From Pseudonocardia sp. SCN 73-27 (GTDB lineage: Bacteria > Actinomycetota > Actinomycetes > Mycobacteriales > Pseudonocardiaceae), in NCBI GenBank assembly GCA_001725415.1, contig MEGH01000016.1, forward strand, positions 111,743 to 175,742: a DNA stretch of 64,000 bases, given 5' to 3'. How positions within the stretch are numbered: the first letter of the stretch is position 1; each line of letters opens with the position of its first letter. The notes beneath the pieces were generated by a model. It ran no database searches and was not told where the DNA came from. It worked only from the letters and a program-made list of their open reading frames with translations. This document shows positions 32,910 through 40,623 of the stretch, piece by piece. The translations under genes and the position numbers were made by a program.

Positions 32910-34007
32910 GTGAAGGCCATCTCCGACGGCAAGGACTTCAAGCTGGGGCTGTTCTCCGCGAACTGCTCCTCCGGTCTCGCCGTGACGCGCATCCCGGAGC
33001 GCTGGTCGGCGAGCTGGGCCGACAACCTGCGTCTCGCCCAGCTCGCCGACGAGGTCGGCATCGACTTCCTGCTGCCCATCGCCCGGTGGATCGGCTACGG
33101 CGGCGACACCAACTTCCACGAGTCGGTGCTCGACCCGACGTCGCTGGCCGCGGCGCTGCTCGCACGCACCGACCGGATCACGGTGTTCTCCACCGTCCAC
33201 GCCGCCTTCAACCACCCCGTCGTCGCCGCGAAGGCGCTGGCCACCGTCGACCAGATCGGACAGGGCCGGGCGGGCATCAACATCGTCGCCGGCTGGAACG
33301 AGCCCGAGTACCGGGCCATGGGCCTCGACCTGCCCACCGACCACGACGACCGCTACGCCCTGGCCCAGGAGTGGTGGGACGTCATCCGCCGCATCTGGAC
33401 CACCGATGGCTCCTTCGACCACGACGGCCGGTTCTTCCAGCTCCAGGGCGTCGAGGGCATGCCCGAGCCGTTCGACGGGCCGCTGCCCGTCCTCAACGCC
33501 GGCTCGTCCGGACAGGGCCGCGGGTTCGCCGCCCGCAACGCCGACTTCGCGTTCACGATCGTCGGCGGGCCGGAGGACGGTGCCGACGTCGTCCGCACGG
33601 TGACGGCCGCGGCCGAGCAGGACCACGGGCGGTCGGTCGGCGTGTTCACCCTCGGGCACGTGGTGTGCCGGCCGACGCGCGCCGAGGCCGAGGACTACCT
33701 GCGGTACTACGCCGACGAGAACGCCGACTGGGCCGCCGTCGACAACCTGATGCGGCTCCAAGGCCTGCACGCCCAGTCGTTCACCCCCGAGATGCTGGAG
33801 ACGTTCCGCAACCGTTTCGCCGCGGGCCACGGCAGCTGCCCGCTCGTCGGCGACCCCGACGACGTCGCCGACGGCATCGCCGCCCTGCACGAGGCGGGCT
33901 TCGCCGGGATGACGGTGTCGTTCGTCGACTACGCCGGCGAGCTCGGGTACTTCGCGCAGGAGGTCATCCCGCGTCTGGAGGCGCGGGGGGTGCGCGTGCC
34001 ACGGTGA
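32910..34007 (+). CDS. LLM class flavin-dependent monooxygenase (RutA/SsuD-like)
   Basis: A 365-residue luciferase-like protein, GTG 32910 with GAGGAGGA upstream. Blocks include FKLGLFSANCSSGLAVTRIP, the FMN-binding TVHAAFNHPVVAAKALATVD and GRAGINIVAGWNEPEYRAMG, and a C-terminal AGMTVSFVDYAGELGYFAQE. The GWNEPEY pattern resembles RutA and dimethyl-sulfone or alkanesulfonate monooxygenases that use reduced FMN from a partner reductase; no flavin reductase gene is adjacent. It shares direction with the SDR and FMO-like genes and may belong to the same regulon. Confidence 0.86.
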   Translation: MKAISDGKDFKLGLFSANCSSGLAVTRIPERWSASWADNLRLAQLADEVGIDFLLPIARWIGYGGDTNFHESVLDPTSLAAALLARTDRITVFSTVHAAFNHPVVAAKALATVDQIGQGRAGINIVAGWNEPEYRAMGLDLPTDHDDRYALAQEWWDVIRRIWTTDGSFDHDGRFFQLQGVEGMPEPFDGPLPVLNAGSSGQGRGFAARNADFAFTIVGGPEDGADVVRTVTAAAEQDHGRSVGVFTLGHVVCRPTRAEAEDYLRYYADENADWAAVDNLMRLQGLHAQSFTPEMLETFRNRFAAGHGSCPLVGDPDDVADGIAALHEAGFAGMTVSFVDYAGELGYFAQEVIPRLEARGVRVPR

Positions 34008-34041
34008 GGGGCCGACCCCGGCCTCGCCGACCGACACCCTG

Positions 34042-35013
34042 GTGGACACGATGAGGTGCACACCCCCGCCCCTGCCGCTCACCGCGGCCGACCGCAGCGA
34101 CCGGCTCGACGAGCTGCGCGACAGCGTGCAGGAGGTGACGATCGCCCACGAGGTGCGGCGCCGCCGCGGACAGCCCGACGGCGCGGCCTCACGGGCGAGC
34201 GTCGGCGCGGTCAACGTCGTGTTCGTGCAGTACGGGGCCGACGTCGTCGTCGACGCCTTCCCGACGCGCAGCCGGTTCACCGCCACCGTCCCGCTCGGCC
34301 CCATGGGCGTGACCATGGGGCCCGCGGTGCGGGACGCGACGATGCGGGCGGGGTTCGCGCTGTCGGCCGACGAGCACACCGTCATGCGGCCCGACCCGCT
34401 GGCCGGGGCGCTCGTCCTCGCCACCGGCATGGGACGGCTGGAGGAGCAGCTCGTCACGATGACGGGAACCCCCGCCCGGACGCGGTTGCGCTTCCTCGAC
34501 CCCGACCAGCCCGCCGCCGCCCCGCCGGGTCTGCTCGACGCCACCTGGCGGCTGGTGTGCCGGACGATCGTCGAGTCGGGCGGGCGGCCGGCGCCGATCG
34601 TCGAACGCACCCTCGAGGAGCAGCTGCTCACCGCGTTGCTGCTGTCGTTGCCGCACACCGGGACCGCCGACCTGCTCGCGGCCCCGCCGGTCGCGCCCAC
34701 CACCGCCGTCGACCGGGCGATGGAGTGGATCGAAGACCATCTCGACGAGCCCCTGACGGTGTCCGACGTCGCCGCGGCCGCGGGGCTGAGCACGCGGCAG
34801 CTGCAGGAGGTGTTCCGCAGGCAGCGCGGCGTGAGCCCGATGGAGGTGGTGCGCGACCTGCGGCTCACCCGGGCGCACGCGCAGCTGCGCGGGTCGACCT
34901 CGGTCGGCGACGTCGCGCACGCCTGCGGGTTCGGCCACCTCAGCCGGTTCGCGAGCGCCTACCGGGACCGATTCGGCGAGCTGCCGTCGGAGACGCTGCA
35001 GCGGCGCCGGTGA
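34042..35013 (+). CDS. AraC family transcriptional regulator
   Basis: A 323-residue regulator from GTG 34042 (ATG 34051 is an alternative; no clear ribosome site for either). The N-domain is cupin-like, and the C-terminal HTH reads EPLTVSDVAAAAGLSTRQLQ, EVFRRQRGVSPMEVVRDLRL, and AHACGFGHLSRFASAYRDRF. The start is 34 bases after the LLM gene, and its stop overlaps the start of the PaaX gene (GTGA). It probably governs part of the 28-34 kb cluster. Confidence 0.86.
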   Translation: MDTMRCTPPPLPLTAADRSDRLDELRDSVQEVTIAHEVRRRRGQPDGAASRASVGAVNVVFVQYGADVVVDAFPTRSRFTATVPLGPMGVTMGPAVRDATMRAGFALSADEHTVMRPDPLAGALVLATGMGRLEEQLVTMTGTPARTRLRFLDPDQPAAAPPGLLDATWRLVCRTIVESGGRPAPIVERTLEEQLLTALLLSLPHTGTADLLAAPPVAPTTAVDRAMEWIEDHLDEPLTVSDVAAAAGLSTRQLQEVFRRQRGVSPMEVVRDLRLTRAHAQLRGSTSVGDVAHACGFGHLSRFASAYRDRFGELPSETLQRRR

Positions 35014-35906
35014 AGGGCGCCAGTACTGTTGTGGCCGTGGCGATCGAGGACGAGGACGGCGGAGGTGCTGCAGGCCAGCCCGGCCGGCTGATCCTCACCG
35101 TGTACGGCCTCTACGCGCGCGAACGCGGCGGCTGGCTGCCGATCGCCGGGCTCGTACGGCTGCTCGGCGAGGTCGGGATCAACGTGCAGGCCGTGCGGTC
35201 GGCGATCCACCGGCTCAAGCGCCGCGGCCTGGTCGACGCGCAGCGCCGCGCCGACGCCGCCGGGTACGCCCTCTCCGACGACGCCCATGGCCTGCTCGCC
35301 GAGGGCGACGTCCGCATCTTCGGCCACACCCGCGGCGCCGCCGACGACGGCTGGCTGCTCGTCGTGTTCTCGGTGCCCGACACCGAGCGTGCCAAGCGCT
35401 ACCAGCTGCGTTCGACGCTGACCCGGCTCGGTTTCGGCACCGTCTCCCCCGGCACCTGGATCGCGCCGCGGCACCTGGAGGCCGCGACGGTCGAGACGCT
35501 GGAGCGGGCCGGGCTGGCCGGGTTCACGCAGGTCTTCGCCGGTCCGCACGTCGCGGGTGGCGACCTGGCCGGGCTCGTCGCGTCCTGGTGGGACCTCGAC
35601 GGGCTCCAGGAGCTCTACGCCGACTTCCTCGACCGCTTCGAGCCGGTCGGCGCCAGGTGGCTGTCCGGGGACGACGGGCCCGGCGACGACGCCCGCGCCT
35701 TCGTCGACCTCGTCGACATGCTGACGGCGTGGCGGCGGCTGCCCTACGCCGACCCGGGCCTGCCGCTGGAGCTGCTGCCCGCGGGGTGGAACGGCGAGCG
35801 CGCCCACGAGTTGTTCGCGGCGCTCTCGGCCCGGCTGCGCGAGCCCGCCGCCCGCCACGTCGAGGCCCTGCTCGGGCCGGCCGAGACGCTCCCGGCCGCC
35901 GGCTGA
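35010..35906 (+). CDS. PaaX family transcriptional regulator
   Basis: A 298-residue protein if started at GTG 35010 (four-base overlap with AraC); GTG 35037 would give 289. The N-terminal winged HTH is RLILTVYGLYARERGGWLPI and VQAVRSAIHRLKRRGLVDAQ; the C-terminal domain has WLLVVFSVPDTERAKRYQLR and GTVSPGTWIAPRH. PaaX-type repressors usually respond to aryl-CoA esters such as phenylacetyl-CoA. That matches the ligases and 2-oxo-acid oxidoreductase in the window, both of which yield aryl-CoAs. Which operator it binds is unknown. Confidence 0.88.
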   Translation: MKGASTVVAVAIEDEDGGGAAGQPGRLILTVYGLYARERGGWLPIAGLVRLLGEVGINVQAVRSAIHRLKRRGLVDAQRRADAAGYALSDDAHGLLAEGDVRIFGHTRGAADDGWLLVVFSVPDTERAKRYQLRSTLTRLGFGTVSPGTWIAPRHLEAATVETLERAGLAGFTQVFAGPHVAGGDLAGLVASWWDLDGLQELYADFLDRFEPVGARWLSGDDGPGDDARAFVDLVDMLTAWRRLPYADPGLPLELLPAGWNGERAHELFAALSARLREPAARHVEALLGPAETLPAAG

Positions 35907-35907
35907 G

Positions 35908-36633
35908 TCAGTCCCGGCCCGCCTGGTCGATGGCGACCGCGAGCCGCTCCGGTGCCGTGAACATGACCTCGTGGCTACCCGGCAGCTGCACCAGCCGGTA
36001 CATGCCCAGCCGGCTCGACATCCGCGGGTGCCAGCCCCACTCACCGGGCGGGAGCGCCGTGTCCTCGGTGGCGTTGATGTAGCTCTTGGGCAGCTCGGAG
36101 GCGTAGAAGCGGGTGAGGTCGAGCTTGTCGCGGAACGGCTGGTAGGGCTCCGTCGACAGCTGCGCGTGCGTGGAGGCGGCGAGCTCCGCGTCGGCGTCCT
36201 GGATGAACGCCTCCCGCCAGATCGGGAACGGCATCGCGACGGTGTCGTCGTCGGTCGAGGCTGCGAGCTGGTCGAAAAGCTCCTTGTAGTGCGGCGGGAC
36301 CTCGTCGAGCAGGCTGTTGCCCGGCGCCGGTACGAACGCGTTCCAGAAGATCAGCCGCCGCAGCCGGTCGGGGATCTCCTCGGCGACGCGGGCGATGACG
36401 GTGCCGCCGAAGCTGTGCCCCAGCAGGATCACGTCGCGCAGGTCGGCGCCGGCGATGTGGTCGACGATCGAGGCGACGCAGTCGTCGTGGGTGACGTTCT
36501 TGGACACGCCGACGCCGTGCCCTGCGACGGTCGGGGTGTGCACGTCGTGGCCCATGCCGGTGAGGTGGGTCGCGACCGGCTTCCACAGGTCGCCGTCGTG
36601 CCAGGAACCGTGGACGAGGACGTAGGTGCTCAT
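35908..36633 (-). CDS. Alpha/beta hydrolase (esterase / hydroxynitrile-lyase-like)
   Basis: A 241-residue protein from ATG 36633, of the compact plant-esterase/hydroxynitrile-lyase-like group. It opens TYVLVHGSWHDGDLWKPVAT, has the nucleophile S74 in ILLGHSFGGTVIARV, and the catalytic His in QLPGSHEVMFTAPE. A hydroxynitrile lyase would fit the nitrilase gene nearby, but simple esterases have the same form. It is convergent with the PaaX gene with one base between them. Confidence 0.85.
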   Translation of the reverse strand: MSTYVLVHGSWHDGDLWKPVATHLTGMGHDVHTPTVAGHGVGVSKNVTHDDCVASIVDHIAGADLRDVILLGHSFGGTVIARVAEEIPDRLRRLIFWNAFVPAPGNSLLDEVPPHYKELFDQLAASTDDDTVAMPFPIWREAFIQDADAELAASTHAQLSTEPYQPFRDKLDLTRFYASELPKSYINATEDTALPPGEWGWHPRMSSRLGMYRLVQLPGSHEVMFTAPERLAVAIDQAGRD

Positions 36634-36669
36634 GCGCTGGCCTCCGGGGTCGCGGGATGTCCGGCGACG

Positions 36670-37644
36670 CTATTCACGGAGTGCGGTCCGCCCTGTCCGG
36701 CGAACGCGACCCGGCCGCATCGCGCGGGCCCCGCATCCCTGTGAGCGGCGCAGGTCATCCGACGGCGAGCGACCGAAGGCGCGGCGGTACTCGGCGGCGA
36801 AGCGGCCGAGGTTGCCGAAGCCCCAGCGGGTCGCGACCTCGACGACCGTCTCCCCGGTGCCTTCCAGGAGGTCGGCGCGGGCGCGGTCCAGGCGGACCCG
36901 GCGCAGGTGCGCGATGGGGCTGGTGCCGAGCCGGTCGCGGAAGTGGTCCTGCAGCGTCCGGGGCGCGACGCCGGCCGCGTCGGCGATGTCGATCAGCCCG
37001 ATCCCGTTGCCCGCGTTCGCCTCCACGTACTCGCAGGCGATGCGCACGACGTCGGCGGCCGTGGCGCGTGGGCGGTCCGGGGTCTGCGTCACGCCGAACG
37101 AGTCGAGCGCGGCGACGGCCGCGAGCTGCGCGACCGACGCACCGAACGGGGTGTGCAGCAGCCCGTGCGGGACGACGTCGGCGAGCAGCAGCCGGGTCAC
37201 CGCGTCCCAGGGGCGCGGGTCGCCCGCCGTGCCGGTGCGGACGTCGCCCGCCCGCCCGGAGGCGGCCCCGGCGCGGGCGACGAGCGTCGACGGGAGCTTG
37301 ATCGTCAGCAGCCGGCAGCCCGGGCCGAAACCGAGGTCGTGGGCGGTGCCGGCGTCCAGCGCGACGGTCCGGCCCTGGGCGACTGTCGTCTCCCCCACCG
37401 TGAGTGCTCCCGCGAGGGGGCGGGAGAACAGCACGAAGTCGCCGAACGGCTCCGGCCGCACCCGGACCGCGCCCTCGCCGTAGGACAGGGAGAACACGCC
37501 GAGGTCGTCGGAGCCCGCCTCGGCGTGGCGGGCGTGGAACCCACCGCCGGTGGGCGCCAGCGCGTGCGGGCAGTAGGAGCGGGCGACCTGAGCACGTGCG
37601 AGGTCGACGTCACGGGTGTCGAGCCGCGTCTCCCAACCCTGCAC
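36670..37644 (-). CDS. AraC family transcriptional regulator
   Basis: A 324-residue regulator from GTG 37644. The N-domain is cupin-like (GVFSLSYGEGAVRVRPEPFG, DFVLFSRPLAGALTVGE). The double HTH has GIGLIDIADAAGVAPRTLQD, HFRDRLGTSPIAHLRRVRLD and VATRWGFGNLGRFAAEYRRA. An Arg-rich tail follows. It lies 36 bases upstream of the hydrolase gene on the same strand and downstream of the leftward aryl-CoA operon, either of which it may control. Confidence 0.88.
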   Translation of the reverse strand: MQGWETRLDTRDVDLARAQVARSYCPHALAPTGGGFHARHAEAGSDDLGVFSLSYGEGAVRVRPEPFGDFVLFSRPLAGALTVGETTVAQGRTVALDAGTAHDLGFGPGCRLLTIKLPSTLVARAGAASGRAGDVRTGTAGDPRPWDAVTRLLLADVVPHGLLHTPFGASVAQLAAVAALDSFGVTQTPDRPRATAADVVRIACEYVEANAGNGIGLIDIADAAGVAPRTLQDHFRDRLGTSPIAHLRRVRLDRARADLLEGTGETVVEVATRWGFGNLGRFAAEYRRAFGRSPSDDLRRSQGCGARAMRPGRVRRTGRTALRE

Positions 37645-37697
37645 GGGGCCTCCTGGATGCTCGGCCCGTCAGTGTGACGCACCCGGGCCCGTCGACG

Positions 37698-37958
37698 TCA
37701 GGGGTCGACGTCGCACGTCCGGCTCGGGTGCCCGGCAGCCGGCGCGTCGGCGGCCCGCTCCTCGTCGTCGGTCGCGACGGAGGTCGACGTCGCCTTCGTG
37801 CAGGAGCGGGTCACCTCGCATGTCTCGATCGTGTAGTCGTCGAGGATCGCCGTGCGTCCCAACCTCTCCACCGCGCGAGAGGTGGTCGTACCAGGCCGTG
37901 ATCGACTCCTCGTCCTCGACGTACGCGATCGCGAGCTCCCGGGGGGCACGATGTGCAC
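37698..37958 (-). pseudogene. Frameshifted unknown gene at the end of the aryl-CoA operon
   Basis: Sixteen bases after the CoA-ligase stop, GTG 37958 reads HIVPP; after one base lost in the run of C near 37940 the sequence continues RELAIAYVEDEESITAWYDH, and after a further shift near 37865 VERLGRTAILDDYTIETCEV and on to TGA 37698-37700. Codon bias in each part fits coding DNA. Rejoined it would be about 87 residues. I do not recognise the family. Sequencing error in the C/G runs is possible; otherwise it is a decayed last gene of the operon. Confidence 0.4.
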
Positions 37959-37973
37959 CTCACGATCGTCAGG

Positions 37974-39614
37974 TCATGCCGTCGCGGGTGTGCGCGGGGT
38001 CGGGCGGGCGGTCGTGACGTCGCGCCCCGCGGGCGGCGCCGACGCCCGCTCCCGCAGCGCCACCCGCAGGAGTTTGCCGGAGGCGTTGCGCGGCAACGTG
38101 TCCACGAACTCGACCCGGCGCGGGTACTTGTAGGGCGCGCCGACGGCCTTGACGTGGTCCTGCAGCGCCTTGGCGGTCGCCGCGCCGGGCGCGACCCCGT
38201 CGCGGAGCACCACGAACGCGGTGACGACCGCGCCGCGTTCCGGGTCGGGCGCGCCGACGACGCCGGACTCGACGACGTCGGGATGGGTGGCCAGCAGCTC
38301 CTCGACCTCGGGGCCGGCGATGTTGTAGCCGGAGGAGACGATCATGTCGTCGGCGCGGGCGACGTGGTGGAAGAAGCCGTCGGCGTCGCGGACGTAGACG
38401 TCACCGGTGAGGTTCCAGCCGTCGCGGACGTAGTCGCGCTGGCGGGGGTCGTCGAGGTAGCGGCAGCCGGTCGGGCCCTTCACCGCCAGCAGGCCGGGGG
38501 TGCCGTCGGGGACCGGGCGGCCGTCGACGTCGTGCACCTCGGCCCGGAAGCCGGGCACGACACGGCCGGTGGCGCCGGGGCGGGCGTCGTCGTCGGCCGC
38601 GGAGATGAACACGTGCAGCATCTCGGTGCCGCCGATGCCGTCGATCAGCGGGCGGCCGGCGGTCTCGCGGTAGTGGACGGCGACCTCGGCGGGCAGCGCC
38701 TCGCCCGCCGACACCGCGCGCCGCACACCGGCGAGCAGGTGCCCGTCGCCGGCGTCGAGGATCGCGCGGTAGGCGGTCGGCGCGGTGAACAGGACGCTCA
38801 CGCCGCGGTCGGCGGTGATCCGGGCCAGCTCGGCGGGGGTCGCCCTCTCGAGGAGCAGCACCGATGCGCCGGCGTGCAGCGGGAACACCAGCAGCCCGCC
38901 GAGCCCGAAGGTGAACGCGAGCGGCGGGGTGCCGGCGAACAGGTCGTCGGGCCGGGGCTTGAGCACGTGCGCGGAGAAGGTGTCGGCGATGGCGAGGACG
39001 TCGCGGTGGACGTGCATCGTGGCCTTGGGCCGGCCGGTGGTGCCGGAGGTGAAGGCGAGCAGGGCGACGTCGTCGGCGGCGGTGGCGACGTCGGGGAACG
39101 TCGCCGGGTGCGCGGCGCAGCGGGCCTGCAGGTCGGTCCCGAACGCCACCGCGGGCACGTCGGGCGGGAGCTCGTCGAGGAAACGCTCGTCGCACAGCGC
39201 GACGGTGGGCCTGGCCGTCGCGACGATCTTGTCGAGCTCGTGGCGGCGCAGCAGCGGCATCGTGGCGACGGCGACCGCCCCGGCCTTGAGGACGGCGAGC
39301 CAGCAGGCCGCGAGCCACGGGGTGTTGGGGCCGCGGAGCAGGACGCGGTTGCCGGGGACGACGCCGAGGTCGGCGGTGAGGACGTGCGCGATGCGGTTGG
39401 CGCGGGTCAGGACGTCGCCGTAGGTCCAGGTCTGGTCGGGTGAGAGCAGACACGGGCGGTCGGCGCCGAACCGGGCGATCGTGTCGTCGAGCAGCGCGGT
39501 CGCGGCGTTGAGCTGTCTCGGGTACTGCAGCTGGGGAAGGTCGAACACGAACTCGGGCTGCTGGTCGGCCGGTGGCAACCCGTCGCGGCAGAACGTGTCG
39601 ACGTGGGCGGTCAT
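37974..39614 (-). CDS. Aryl-CoA ligase (benzoate/2-aminobenzoate-CoA ligase type)
   Basis: A 546-residue acyl-adenylate enzyme from ATG 39614, overlapping the nitrilase stop (ATGA). It has the phosphate loop LAFTSGTTGRPKATMHVHRD, the acceptor motif IDGIGGTEMLHVFISA, GWNLTGDVYVRDADG, MIVSSGYNIAGPEVEELLAT, and the catalytic Lys in PRNASGKLLRV. The IGGTEMLHVFISA block is the one I associate with benzoate-type CoA ligases. Beside the bifunctional hydroxylase it would make the aryl-CoA substrate, benzoyl-, salicylyl- or aminobenzoyl-CoA. Confidence 0.88.
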   Translation of the reverse strand: MTAHVDTFCRDGLPPADQQPEFVFDLPQLQYPRQLNAATALLDDTIARFGADRPCLLSPDQTWTYGDVLTRANRIAHVLTADLGVVPGNRVLLRGPNTPWLAACWLAVLKAGAVAVATMPLLRRHELDKIVATARPTVALCDERFLDELPPDVPAVAFGTDLQARCAAHPATFPDVATAADDVALLAFTSGTTGRPKATMHVHRDVLAIADTFSAHVLKPRPDDLFAGTPPLAFTFGLGGLLVFPLHAGASVLLLERATPAELARITADRGVSVLFTAPTAYRAILDAGDGHLLAGVRRAVSAGEALPAEVAVHYRETAGRPLIDGIGGTEMLHVFISAADDDARPGATGRVVPGFRAEVHDVDGRPVPDGTPGLLAVKGPTGCRYLDDPRQRDYVRDGWNLTGDVYVRDADGFFHHVARADDMIVSSGYNIAGPEVEELLATHPDVVESGVVGAPDPERGAVVTAFVVLRDGVAPGAATAKALQDHVKAVGAPYKYPRRVEFVDTLPRNASGKLLRVALRERASAPPAGRDVTTARPTPRTPATA

Positions 39615-40618
39615 CGCTCCACCTCCGCGTCGTCGTCGGTCACGACAGCGGGAGGCCTGCCCGTCACGACGAGCGGAACTCGCGGAGTCGCGTCGAGGTG
39701 CAGTGAGAGCACGTCGAACCGGTTGTAGTGACCGATGATGTCGTGCATCTGCTTGGCCTGGATACTGCGCGCGAGATCGATCTCCGCGTAGACGATGCCC
39801 TCGTCGTCGATCAGCGGTTCGACGACCGGGCGTCCGTCGGGCCCGAAGATGCCGGACAGGGCGTTGCGGGGCCGGGACAGCTGCTTGCGGACGCTCTCGT
39901 CGTCGCCCGCGACGGTGTCGACGATCTCCTCGGACACCACCGACGTCGACACCACCGAGAAGACCTTGCCCTCGAAGGCGTGCGCGGCGGTGCGGATGGC
40001 GATGGCGTCGGCCATGTCGTAGTCCTCGGGCGCGACGGGCAGCGCGATGTAGGACGCGACGTGCACCTGCTCGCCCTGGGCCAGCAGCGCGAACCGGGCG
40101 AGGGTGTTGGTGTTCTCCCCGCAGGCGAGCACGCCGAGCTTCCCGACCGGCGTCTCGTGCACGACGAGCGAGCTGCCGTCGCCGCCGGTCCAGGTGAGCT
40201 TCTCCGCCCACGTCGGGACGAGCTTGCGGTGCACACCGATCAGCTCGCCGGTGTGGGAGATCGTGAGCATGGTGTTGTAGATGACGCCCATGCTGTGCGC
40301 GCCGCGCTCGTTCACCCCGATGACGACGGTGACGCCGTGGCGGCGGGCCGCGTCGCGCAGGGTGTCGACCTCGGGGCCCGGGACGTCGATCGCGTTGCGG
40401 TACAGGCGTTCGAACCACGGCGACCCCTGCACCGGGTTCATCGTCCAGTTCCAGTACGGGTACCCGGGCACGAACGCCTCGGGGAAGGCGACGAGCGTCG
40501 CGCCGTTCCCGGCCGCCTCGGCGATCAGGTCGGCGGCCTTGGCGACGGTGGCCGCCGCGTCGAGGTAGACGGGTGCGGTCTGGACGGCGGCGGCGGTGAA
40601 ACGCGGCAGCTCCAGCAT
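39611..40618 (-). CDS. Nitrilase (carbon-nitrogen hydrolase)
   Basis: A 335-residue nitrilase-superfamily enzyme from ATG 40618. The catalytic triad is visible: E47 in LVAFPEAFVPGYPYW, K132 in GVHRKLVPTWAEKL and C166 in LGVLACGENTNTLARF. The CGENTNTLARF context and length match true nitrilases and cyanide hydratases rather than amidases. It would hydrolyse R-CN to the carboxylate and ammonia. Six bases downstream of the bifunctional hydroxylase and overlapping the ligase, it makes a nitrile the likely entry compound of this operon. Confidence 0.9.
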   Translation of the reverse strand: MLELPRFTAAAVQTAPVYLDAAATVAKAADLIAEAAGNGATLVAFPEAFVPGYPYWNWTMNPVQGSPWFERLYRNAIDVPGPEVDTLRDAARRHGVTVVIGVNERGAHSMGVIYNTMLTISHTGELIGVHRKLVPTWAEKLTWTGGDGSSLVVHETPVGKLGVLACGENTNTLARFALLAQGEQVHVASYIALPVAPEDYDMADAIAIRTAAHAFEGKVFSVVSTSVVSEEIVDTVAGDDESVRKQLSRPRNALSGIFGPDGRPVVEPLIDDEGIVYAEIDLARSIQAKQMHDIIGHYNRFDVLSLHLDATPRVPLVVTGRPPAVVTDDDAEVER

Positions 40619-40623
40619 GGCGG

